DNA of 64,000 nt from Apiospora phragmitis (Eukaryota; Ascomycota; Sordariomycetes; Amphisphaeriales; Apiosporaceae). Every line of letters begins with the position of its first letter. Position 1 is the stretch's first letter. Both the position numbers and the translations under genes were made by a program. The notes under the pieces were generated by a model. That model saw nothing but the letters and a program-made list of their open reading frames with translations, was not told the DNA's origin and did not search any database. This document shows positions 1-13,021 of this stretch, in pieces. The stretch covers positions 620,001-684,000 of the forward strand of contig JAQQWL010000001.1 of NCBI GenBank assembly GCA_038363925.1. The letters run 5' to 3'.

Positions 1-1196
1 TATCCTTATTCATTTTGCGTGTGCAAGTTGTGACCTCGCAGAGTATGTTGCTGGTGGCCGTCGCCCTCATAGGTGAAGCCATCTTCGGGTGATGTGGATT
101 GTGGCTGTACAGAGCCAACGATCTCTAGAACTTCGATGAAGGAGAAAAAGAAGACTCTTGGTATGGAAATGTGACCAACACGATGGTTCTTGAATGAATG
201 GTGGGTAGTGTATGGAAAGAGGAATGAGATTAAGAACGAAGAGTGACTGCTGTTACATACTTAGATAGACTCGGGTTTGTCCATTTCTCCAATATTCTCA
301 GAGTGAAATGATATTCTTCAGAGTTGGACTCATCTCCGGTACCTGTTTTGGCTTGTCTTCCCACTCTCGGGACTCTGATAGAGTTACAGCGTTCTGCGGT
401 AAAAGAAAAGCATCGACGCCAAACTGAAGACCCACTGGTCAAAGGATGTTCATGTGTGTTCCATCAAGCACGAACGAAAGAACCAAATTCAAGTTGGGAG
501 ATCAAGCATCACCGTAAATCCTGCCGGTCTGCTGTAGGTTCTGAGTAAAGCTATCCAAACAACAATAGTCACAGGATGCGAGGACAGCATGAGAAACCCA
601 CCGTTTACGGTTGGCATAGACCCTCATTGAGAAGGTATCAACTTCTCCGTAACTGATTCTCGGGAGTCAGTTGGCTGCATGGGCTTTGGCTTACCGAGTG
701 GCCAATTAGCCATCGTGCCCATCAAGCTCAAGAGCGAGATCGTGGCCACATATTCCATGTCTTTCATCTACCGTACTATTTGTTGGCAGCTGGGAAGCAA
801 ATGCATATCAACCTGCAATGAAGCATGATCTTTATACACCATTCAATCAAGGCACCGCCTGCTCGCCTGGTATCACAATCTTTTTGGACGTGGATTAGCA
901 CGAGATCACACCGTCGTTGTGGTTGAATTGGGGACGCATCGTGGTTGCGTGGTAAGCCCGTAGGTACGATCTCAGTTAATTGACACTAGGCCTAATCCAG
1001 AAGCACTTTACACGACCCGCCCGCGTCGTGGTCCAAAAACGCGTCGCGTTCTTTTGTGAAAGTCCTGACCCTTTTTGCAACTTTATGCGCTTTCGCCTAT
1101 CCCGCACACGAAGCGACATCACCGACATTCACCACCCAATTCTCACAACGCCCACCCTCAACAGACCCTAGGTAGTGACAGAGGAATTGAGGCACC
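1..1196. other. Gene-free left flank and MCM3 upstream region
   Basis: No convincing gene is visible. Open frames here are under 75 codons on both strands and show no recognisable motif. An uninterrupted stretch of about 55 codons on the + strand around 640-830 lacks a start codon near its beginning and matches nothing I recognise. The last 200 bases are the MCM3 upstream region and include an ACGCGT box, listed separately. Confidence 0.6.
1039..1044. promoter_or_regulatory. MCB-like ACGCGT box upstream of MCM3
   Basis: An exact ACGCGT palindrome lies 153 bases before the MCM3 start codon, within a CG-rich patch. ACGCGT is the MluI cell-cycle box bound by MBF (Mbp1/Swi6) in yeasts, which drives G1/S transcription of replication genes. 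The position fits, but one 6-base match can arise by chance. Function here is inferred. Confidence 0.4.
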
Positions 1197-4035
<2,839 letters not shown>

Positions 4036-5992
4036 ACGTGAGCGGGTTTGCATGTTTTATTGTTCCCGTTGGACTGAGGTTTGACGTCAAGCAGAATAGA
4101 ATACCTGTGATGATGAGATGAAAGGCGTTCCGGCAGGACGAAGTCACATGGCATGTCGGTCTTACGAGTATGAGATAGTGCCCCTGGCTTAGCATAGCGC
4201 CGCGATGATGATATTGATAGTAATGAGATATTCAACGAGCTACAATACCAAGCAAAAATGAAATGAGAGAGTCGCTTGACTGTGAGGCGGCACGACAAAA
4301 ACAAAACGAAACGAGGCGCCTAGCACGGGAACTAACAAGAGACGGGAACGCTTCAGACGTAGCCCGACACGGTTGGATCGCGTTCCCAGCCAGTCGGTAA
4401 AAATCATCATTGACCTATGTTAGGATACCATGCATGTTGGGCCACCACGAAAACGAATTTTGCCCTAATTTCCCATCACATTATCCTGAGCCGATGAACC
4501 GTAAAGATCGGAGTCCAAGCCAGCAATATGTGGCGAAAGCTGCAGGTCCTGTCGGGGGTCTAACACCATAGTCGGTAATCTTTAACCACAACAGGAACCG
4601 ATGGCGTCCCCTTGTTCAATAATATCGATCGATACGAAATCTGGTCGGTAGAAATATATATTACTATGGGAAGTATATTTTGCTACGTGTAATATTCGAT
4701 AATGCGAAGCTGGAAATAGCTAAGACTTCGTAGGTATCTACTTACTACATCGTTTACCCGATTGAACAGGCTCGGTCATATACGAAAAGGGAAAAAAAAA
4801 TCCGCGCTGCTGCGTGGTGTGCCGCTGTTGGTCCCCTGTGCTCTGCCTTAGGGGCCCCCTTGGCAAACAACACCAAGCCTGAACATGAGGGCCAACCCAA
4901 TCCAGAAGCACCCCTCAGGATCAGGCAGCCAGGCTCATCTTTCTTGCTCGGAATGCCAGTTCCAACTCCCTAGCTCAAAACCTTGCTAGAGCTCTTACTT
5001 CGTTGTCGCGTGGCCGGGCGGCAAATACAGTCCGCCCGAACCTAACCGCCTACATCCATTATCGCAGCCGCGAAAAAGGAAAATGCAATAGTCAACGGGC
5101 GAGAACAAAAGCAGTGATGAAGAAGGAAAAGGGCAGATGCGCACTTTGCAGAGATTGGCTACCGGGCTGAAATGCAATTTGCACATTTCTCTATAAGGCG
5201 AACCCACACGCGCCGTGGTCCCATTTCTCGAGCTCTCGTTGGACGCCACCTCCCATTCGCGCCGTCTGCGGCAGTACAGCTGCAGGAAAAGGGAAGGCAG
5301 AAGAAATCCATTCGCGAGGCAACTCTGGAAGTAGGTGACATCGTTTTTCGGTTCCTGCCTCTGGCTCTGGGGTCCATTGGCACTGCTAGGCCTCTGCTGA
5401 CCGGATTTCCCGTATTGGCATCTGGCCAATCAGAAAGAGTCGGCACATGGATCTGATCTGACGATTTCTATGTATGGACGCTGGGAATGGATGGGTGTGC
5501 TGCATATGCGTCTTGCTGCTAGCCTGCTTCTGCCCTGCATTAAACGGCCTGGCCATCCTCCTGCGCTCCTCCTGCGGGCGAGCAATACTGTTGTCAGCGA
5601 CGCCGCACCCACCATAGTTGGAATGGGTGGATGGGGGGATGACTGGATGACTGGATGGATCGTACATACATGACAAACACCAACACTAATTGGGGGTGGG
5701 TGTTATGGTATTATTGGTTGTTTGGTGGTGTGTAGATGGTATGGTAACGTGCGTTGGTACTCTCACGCATTTTTCTATAAGATCTGGATATCCCTTTCCC
5801 CTTTCCGTCGTGTAGGCCCTCCTCTCTCTCCTTCTCGTGTAAACCAAAGTATATCAAGTCACTCGTTTCCTGATACCCATACACATATTCGTAGCCTTGC
5901 GCTATAGTCACTGGCTGCATAAAGTACCTACCTCACCACCTCACCTCGTATACCCAATCGTTGTCATCATCACCCTCACCCTGACCCTCACC
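4036..5992. other. Intergenic region between MCM3 and the GPI protein gene
   Basis: About 2 kb without a supported gene. The longest frames (4995-5429 on -, 5172-5456 on +) overlap each other, are low in complexity and show no domain. The stretch 4430-4800 is AT-leaning with stop codons in all frames. A TGACGTCA palindrome at 4082-4089 lies just past the MCM3 stop, so it is probably not a promoter element. The last 250 bases before 5993 are pyrimidine-rich, as is common before fungal start codons. Confidence 0.6.
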
Positions 5993-7091
5993 ATGCACGG
6001 AACCGTCCTGAGCCTAGGCGCTCTCGCCCTGAGCGGCCTAGCCAGCGCCGCCCGCCTCGACACCCGCTGGAAGTACCCGGACTGCGAGGCGGACAACTGC
6101 TACCGCGCCTTCATCGACGAGGCCCACATCGGCATGGCCCCGGCCTTCTGCTGGGACTTCCTGACCACCCCCACCAGGACGCGGCGGGCGTGCCCCCGGA
6201 GTTCAAGAACTGCGACAACGACTTAAGCTCCTCTCCTCGGCCTGCTCCTGCATCACCTACACCTATTCACACTCTTCGTCGTCGTCTGCTGTTCCCCCTC
6301 CTGCCACGACGACCTCGTCCGCCGTCACGACCGGAGTCCTGACCACGTCGTCGTCCACTCCGGCCGCCACCACGCCGGCCACGAGCTCTGCCGCGGTGCC
6401 GTTGTCGTCCAGCTCCGTCGTCCCGGCCACGAGCAGCAGCAGCACTACTGTTATCCTGCCCACCGCCAGCAGCAGCGGTCCCGGCGCCAGCGTGACGGCA
6501 TCGACGAGCGCCACCAGCGAGACCATGACCACGTCGACGGTGACCGAGGTCCACTCGTACACCGTCACGAGCTGCTCGTCGACCGTCGTCGACTGCCCGG
6601 CGACGACCAAGCCCTACACTACCGCCGTGACCAACGTCTACGTCACCACGTGCCCGGTCAGCGGCGGCGGCGGGCCCAAGACCACGGGCTACCCTGTTTC
6701 CTCGTACCCGTCGGCACCTCTATCTCGACCCTGTACGCGACATCTCTGTTCACCGTGACCAAGTGCGCGCCCACTGTGACCAACTGCGTAAGTCACCCAA
6801 GTCTACCCTTTTCCTTTTATACCTCCCCCTTTCGTCTACCGACCCACCTTGTGGCAGGTGGTAAAGAGGACAAAGAAGAGACTACGACTAACAGGAAGTG
6901 AAAACAGCCAGCTTCCAGCACCTACGTAGCCAGCAGCGTCATCCCGACCGGCACCACCGTCTTGACGTACCCGGTCGCCTTCAGCACCTCGACCTTGTAT
7001 GCGACGTCGCAGATCACCGTGACCAAGTGCGCGCCCACGGTTCCTGACTGCGTGAGTGATCCATGCCTGAATCCATGAAGTCACACTGGGC

Positions 7092-7131
<40 letters not shown>

Positions 7132-7540
7132 GTCTCTCCACCTACTTCTTCCTCGACACTTGGAAAGATTTGCCAAGTTCTTCCATTCCCAATCCTCCCG
7201 AGTTGCATCCTTCAAAGCCCCCCAGCTAACACAGCCAACGGACAGCCCGCCTCCAGCACCTACATCACCTCGAGCGTCGTCCCCACCGGCACCGTCGTCA
7301 TGACCTACCCGATCGCCGTCCCCGTCCCCACCACCGAGGCGGCGGACACCTCTGGCGCCCTACGGCGTCACCACGGCCCCGACGCCCCAGCAGAGCCACG
7401 GCTACGGCGGCACCGGCGCGCCCATATCGCCGCCCAAGCCCACTTCGTCCTACCTGGCCGTCCCCACCGCGGCCGCCGGCCGCGTGGAGATCGCCGGCGT
7501 CGTGGCCGTGATCGGTGGTGTGCTGGCGGCTCTGTTCTAA
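5993..7540 (+). CDS. Secreted GPI-anchored Ser/Thr-rich protein with repeat modules
   Basis: Likely a glycosylated surface or cell-wall protein. It starts with a signal peptide (MHGTVLSLGALALSGLASA), followed by a Cys-containing head (CEADNCYRAFIDEAH, FKNCDND, ACSCI), a long Ser/Thr/Pro stalk, and about three modules resembling SSV-PTGT-TYPVA-STSTLYATS-TVTKCAPTV-DC. It ends in a small-residue spacer and a hydrophobic tail, VEIAGVVAVIGGVLAALF, typical of a GPI signal. Introns are 6788-6907 and 7052-7245; both fall in phase 0 directly after the module-closing Cys codon. Single-base shifts are needed near 6170 (-1, C run), 6222 (-1), 6703 (-1) and 7359 (+1, GCCC). With these the model is about 411 residues. 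No enzyme domain is seen; an adhesin or structural role is inference. It could be a pseudogene if the shifts are real. Confidence 0.8.
7094..7129. repeat. (CT)18 microsatellite in intron 2 of the GPI protein gene
   Basis: A perfect CT dinucleotide tract of 36 bases lies inside the second intron, about 40 bases after its donor. It is likely length-variable between strains. Being intronic, variation would not change the protein. Confidence 0.9.
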
Positions 7541-8949
7541 GAAATATTCATCTTGTTCTTTATCGCGGGGAGGGGAGATATATCCTTAATTTCTTTCCCT
7601 TCCCTCTTCCCAATCAATCAATCAAGCAAAATGGTTTGGTGGTGGCTTTGGCTTCCCTGCCGTGATTGATTCTTCCCCCCACTACCTTTCTGTTGTTGTT
7701 GTGGCAGTTCGCCAAATTTTATACCTGGTTATGGTGATGATAGAAGAAAACTACACACTGAAAAATACGCCACGAAAAAAGTGAGGCGAGATGAAGAGAT
7801 AAATGCCAGGCATGTTGAAGTGTGTTAAGGGGCTTTGATTTGGTTGACGTGACGATGGAAAGAAGACGAAGATAATCCTGTAATTGTATCTAGCCTAAGC
7901 TTCAATATCCCACAGCCTAAAAGTGAAAGATAGAACTGCATCTCGATTGATTGACCCTGGAGATCCTGCAGGTACCTCCGAGTCTTGGCGTCGATGTCCC
8001 CGATGAAACAATCACCAACCTAGCAACCTGCCCCTTACATAGTCTATCCTGGGGCTCCAGCCTATAATTAACGTCCCTTGTTTGGTCGTTACTGAAATAA
8101 TTGATGCGGCCATTCCAACTCAACTGCTTCGAGAGTGAGAGAGCATGGCTCCGATAGTCATTATATAATATTTCGTACGGTCTATCTATTCCATTCATTT
8201 CTGTAACTGATGCTAGATCCTCTCCCGGCACACCAGCCGCAGTTTTCCGACATGTTCCATCCTAAGCGGATACAACGTGCACGTGTGTACAGTTCGCACA
8301 CATCCAGTTTCCACACTGCCGTGTCATACCAGGAATATCCCACCTTCCCACAGATGATCTCATTATGGTTTCAGATTGATCGCCAACTAACAGCGGGCCG
8401 GCACGCAACTTAGACCACCCTCTCGAGTTTTGGGAAACTTCAGACGTCATCTATTCACACAGGAGACAACCCGGGCTCAAAGAACGTAGTTGTTGATCAC
8501 TGGTGTGCATGTCGTACCATGGGAATAGTCGAAAGGGACAGCATAAGATAGGCATGAGTTCAGTGAGTAAATATGTATTATGGGTCTTAAAGAGTGCCAG
8601 GGAAGGGATATCAAATAGAGAAGAAGCCATGTCCTTGTATTCAACGATCAAAAGCCGCGCTGTCCAATCCGCTAAGATCGAGAGAAAAACCGTCATGCAA
8701 TTGAACATCCATTTCGTAACCCAACAAGAAGTTCCGTCGACCAGCGCAGCGGGCTTCATGTTTTCCCGTATTCATGTAAAGACAAAGGAAAAGGCAAATG
8801 CTTCGGTGCTGCAGAATAAAAAGGGGAATCTGTGAGGAGAAGGGGGGGTATAATTTTATGATGCAGAGTAAACCAAGTCTCTCTAAATTGTGAAACAAAT
8901 GCACCCGTTTGATGAACCTTTTGATCATCAAAACCGTGGAAAGAAGATT
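7541..8949. other. Intergenic region between two convergent genes
   Basis: About 1.4 kb holding the 3' ends of the GPI protein gene (+) and erdS (-). The open frames at 7917-8231 (-) and 8503-8835 (+) have no recognised domain, no intron signals and no supporting neighbour logic. I see nothing else here. Confidence 0.55.
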
Positions 8950-11667
8950 TTAGTCTTCGAAGAACTTGACGATCTCCTTCAGATCCTGAACACCTACGCC
9001 ACTGCGAGGGTAGCAATGTAGACCGACTCGCCTACCACTCCGAACTTCTCGCGGAAAGAGGCTTTATTCGTGAGGCGCAGACTCTTGACAATGAGTTCGT
9101 ACGAATTGGCAAGGAACTTGGCTCGGACACCGGAGAGTCGAGCACCGGGCGTCAGCTTCTCTGACACACCAGCACCGAACGTGACGGGGCCGGAGACAGC
9201 GTTGAGTGCCTTCTCAATCAGGACCTCGATAGTGCCGCTGGGGGAACCGGGGAAGTCCATGGCCCACTTCACCTGCCAGCCGTGGCGAGGGGCCAGCTGC
9301 GCAAGCACGACCATGCAAAGAACCTCGCCGTCCTTCTCGGCCGTAAAGTAGCGACGGTGCTCTTGATCAACCCAGGGTCTGATTTCCGTCAGATGCACCT
9401 GCTTGCCCTTCTCGCTGCGCGCTGCCTTCCAGGCTTCGATGGCTTTATCCGCACGCTTCATGAAGGCGTCATCTACCTTGACCTCATCAATGTCAATGCC
9501 CTCGCGCTCCACGCGGCGGAGGTTCTGCTTGTAGTTCTCAGGTTGGTGATGTTTGTTCGAGTCGACACGTTGTTCCTCTGTGCAGCTGAGAGTGCGCCAC
9601 TTTTGGTTCTGGGCGAGGATTTGCTGGACATTTTCCGACACCAGCATCCATACTGGTGTCAGTTTCAGTTCGTTGGTGATATATTTGACGAACGCTGATG
9701 TGACATCGGCATATTGTGACTGGTCGCAAAGAGGGTCACCAACAACCATGGCAAAGCGGTCTTGCTTGGCCCAGCCAATCGCAGCACCGTTCGAATGGCG
9801 CCATATCTCGAAGCGATCATCCAACCAGGATGTGTTAGATGCATCACCATAATTGGCGATAAGCTTTTCAAGCGGCGGCGCCTGGTTGTATGTCCAGTGC
9901 TTGGTAGTATCTGCTTCGGGGTGGGGGAGAGTGGGCGGCTTTTCTGGCAGTGACCTGGGGTCTCTGTGGAACATAGTCGCATTTCTTACGTCGCCAAGGT
10001 TGAGCAGGAGGAATACCACACGCTCCAGACCGAGACCAGCACCAGCATGTGGAGGGGCTCCCAAGTCGAATGCGCTCAGGTACTCCTTCATATCGTCCTC
10101 TCGGATCTTGGCTTTCGCCATGCTTTCCCGCAGCAGCTTCGCGTCGTGGATTCTCTGACCTCCCGTGCAAATTTCTTGGCCACGCAGGAAGATGTCAAAT
10201 GAGTTGGTGAAGTCATGGTTGTTGTCGTCCCTGTGGGTGTAGAAGGGGCGGGCATTGGGGGGGAATTTGTCGAGGATGTAGAGATCAGAGTTGTACTTCT
10301 CCTTGACTAGTTCTCCTAGTCGAATCTCGTCACGTGTTGAGAGATCCTCGATGTCCACTTCCCTTCCATCGGATCGCAGCATTTCGATACCCTCGAGGAA
10401 GTGAAGAACGGGCGTTTCCTCAAGGACAACAGCGTCCTCGCTTGGCCACCTCTCCCTAACCACCTGAAGCTCAGGCATAGCTTGGGCCGCTTTGATCATG
10501 GCTTTCAGGGTCCGATCGACAACCATCATCATCTCGTGGTAGTCCTGGTGGATTGCCATCTCAATATCCAACCCAGTGTATTCAGTCAAGTGCCGATGGG
10601 TATTGGAGTTCTCGCACGGAATACGGGCCGACCTGAAACAAGGATTAGTATGTGAGTAAGGAACTCTATCGCTCAGGTGGTACATACCTCGAACACTTTG
10701 TTTAGATCAGCTGAAATAGCCATTTGCTTGGCCAATTGGGGACTCTGGGCCAAGAAAGCCGTACGTCCAAAATAGTTCACCTTGAAGACTGAAGCTCCGC
10801 TCTCGGTGGCAGCTGGTTGCAGCTTAGGTGTCTGGATCTCGAGAAAACCGCTCTGGTCCAGCGTGTCTCGGAACGTGCGTGTGATCATGGAGCGGATCTT
10901 GAAGATGGCTTGGTTGGATGGATGGCGAAGATCCAAAACTCTTGTTAGCAGACGCGTGTGGAGGGAGTCGGAGGGCTCGTAATTGTCCCACCCGGGCAAG
11001 TTGCTTGCTGGGTTGACAAGATGAATCGAGTGGATATCGACTTCAACGTTGGAGTGTGTGGCAGAACGCACAGCACCATGAGGTTCCTTTAGCCTTCCCT
11101 TCACGTGAACCAGGGACTCTGGGTGCAGTCTTTGAACCCACCGAACCATGTGCCGGCTGCCCTCAACATCGGTTAAAACGCCTTGGATAGAGTGCGTCTG
11201 GTCACGGAACAGTACGAAGTCGAGGTGGGCCGAGACTCGGCGTTGGGTGAAGATCCTAGCTCGGAAGGCGACTTCGGTACTCAGGGGGAGCGTGGAAGAT
11301 CTCCTCTATCGAGGAGAACTCGGCGAGCTCGCCAAGCTGGCCGTAGCGGGCGCGGACTTCGGGATCATCCTCAATCAGAGCTCGGGCAAACTCCTCTTTC
11401 CGGCGCGAGTCTAGGCTTTCACGCTCGTGGTGAATGCGCTCGTCTTTAGAAAGCTTTGCGTTGCGCCTGTCCTCGCTGCGGCGGGAGCCCTTGCCATCGG
11501 AAGAGGCAGATTCTCTGGGCAGGTTGGAAGACTGGGAGCTCTGAGCGCTATGGAGGCTCTTGGAGCCATTGGGGCTCTTGGGGCTACTGTTCGAACGTAG
11601 CCGTGTGGTTACCGAATGGGGTAATCCGAGCCAAAGGGTTCGGAACCGATGATAGTGTATGGGGCAT
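8950..11667 (-). CDS. erdS: AspRS-DUF2156 fusion, ergosteryl-3beta-O-L-aspartate synthase (ErdS)
   Basis: The N-terminal ~550 residues are a class IIb aspartyl-tRNA synthetase: OB-fold (VAFRARIFTQRR, FVLFRDQTHSIQGVLTD), a motif 1 region (SGFLEIQTPKL), motif 2 (ENSNTHRHLTEYTGLD) and motif 3 (GAGLGLERVVFLLL). The C-terminal ~310 residues are a DUF2156 aminoacyl-tRNA transferase domain of the MprF type (RFAMVVGDPLCD, ENYKQNLRRVEREG, VKWAMDFPGSPSG). In Aspergillus fumigatus such a fusion (ErdS) makes Asp-tRNA and transfers Asp to the 3-OH of ergosterol. One intron is at 10633-10687. Shifts are needed near 11593 (+1), 11285 (+1, C run), 10626 and 10617 (-1 each, GG to G within motif 2) and 8999 (-1). 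The last adds ...GVGVQDLKEIVKFFED before the stop at 8950-8952. The total is then about 887 residues. The start has a good context (GCCACC before ATG), but the first ~30 codons are less certain. Confidence 0.93.
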
Positions 11668-13021
11668 GGTGGCGAATTTGGAAGCAGGTGAGTCCTCTAA
11701 GAAGAGTCCCGTGCAAATCTTAAGAAGTCACCAGCACAAGAAATCCCTTGGTATTGACTTGGATGACTAAAACAAGAAGAAATGGAAAGGACGGGCAATC
11801 TGCTCGTTTTAGGGAGGGCAGATAATGTTTACAAGATGTAAAATGAAATGAGTCAGGGTAGTGCAGTTAATAGTGTCCGTCAAGACCGCGACCGAGGCAG
11901 CTGAAGGAAGGGAGGAGGCGAGGGTGGAGGGGAGGCAGCACTTTTTGAGCGGGTTTGAATTTCGTCCCAACAGGGCCCGGCTGGTCACTCAGTACAGAGT
12001 TCTCGACTGGATTTGCTGGATTTGTTTGTGCATGGAAGCTGAGCGAGCGGATTACAATTACATCGAGATTCTGTACGTCATCGTCATCCCGCCGGTCTAG
12101 CTTAGAAGTTCAGACATGCGTTGGGCCCTGTACTCCAGTGTGGGTGTGTTAGGATTCAGTAATACCGTCGAGAACCCACCGGAGACTTCGCTCCAGGCTG
12201 GGGCCCGCTCAGAACCGCTGGCTCTGGCTGGCTGGCTGGCGAACATCAGAAACAAAGGAAACAAAAAAATACCACCTATGTTACGTCTGTAGATCCTTGA
12301 CGGCCGGCAATCAGGTCCCGCGCGCAGGGCAGACAGGGCAATGCAGTCAGCAGTGAACAGGGCGCCCAGGCGCCAAAAATGCTTGAATGTCCACATTGCC
12401 ACAACCCTTGTCGCCCGCATGCAGGCCTGCCAAGAGCCACGCGATTTGTTTCTGATTCGTCCTCCCCAGCTGTGCACGATCACTCTCGGAGGGTGGGTGT
12501 GTGATGTACCAGTACCAGCGCCAGGTAGTGTACATGTGTCAGCGATGCTAGGGCGGTGGGGTGATTTTGTGACCTGACGTCAGCGGCCCCAGCTAACTGT
12601 CCAGCCCCTACTTCTGCTTGATTCAGATCCTGCCAGCCTCTGCGAGCAGGCTCTCCCCTCTTCCCTGCCCTGTGCCTGAACGGGCTGCTTACATACGAGA
12701 AGTGTGAAGTTTGGACAAAACTCCAATAATGGCTTGCTAATTAAAACCCGATCGCCCCGGCCATCTCCCGATACATCGTCTAAACCCATTCCCCCCTCCA
12801 TAGCGTCGTACTGTACCCGATCCTGCTGCTGACATCATACCTCAATACCACGTAGGACGGTGCCTTTCTGCCGGTAACCGGATTCTCACCCTCCTGATTG
12901 TCGCTATTCCGTGCCTACAATTCATCCCTTGAATCCAGGTCCAACGGGCCGCCATAGTCTTTCTGTTCTAAACCAGCTTGATTGACATTCGTTCTGAAAT
13001 CCTTCTTTTGATACCACAGCC
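11668..13021. promoter_or_regulatory. Shared promoter region between erdS and the divergent hydrolase
   Basis: About 1.35 kb separates the two start codons, which face away from each other, so this region carries both promoters. It contains an exact TGACGTCA at 12575-12582 and a CT-rich stretch before 13022. The small open frames (such as 12097-12483 on -) have no domain and are probably chance. Confidence 0.6.
12575..12582. promoter_or_regulatory. TGACGTCA palindrome (CRE/bZIP-type site)
   Basis: A perfect 8-base CRE palindrome lies about 440 bases before the hydrolase start and about 900 before the erdS start. CRE sites are bound by ATF/CREB-type bZIP proteins, such as fungal AtfA in stress responses. 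Binding and use are inferred from the motif alone. Confidence 0.4.

Noticed and set aside
4082..4089. TGACGTCA palindrome after MCM3
   Set aside because: It lies in the MCM3 3' region, nearly 2 kb from the next start codon, so a promoter role is unlikely.
9070..9698. Open frames of 93 and 138 codons on the + strand
   Set aside because: They lie opposite the DUF2156 coding region of erdS and show no domain; they are shadows of that gene.
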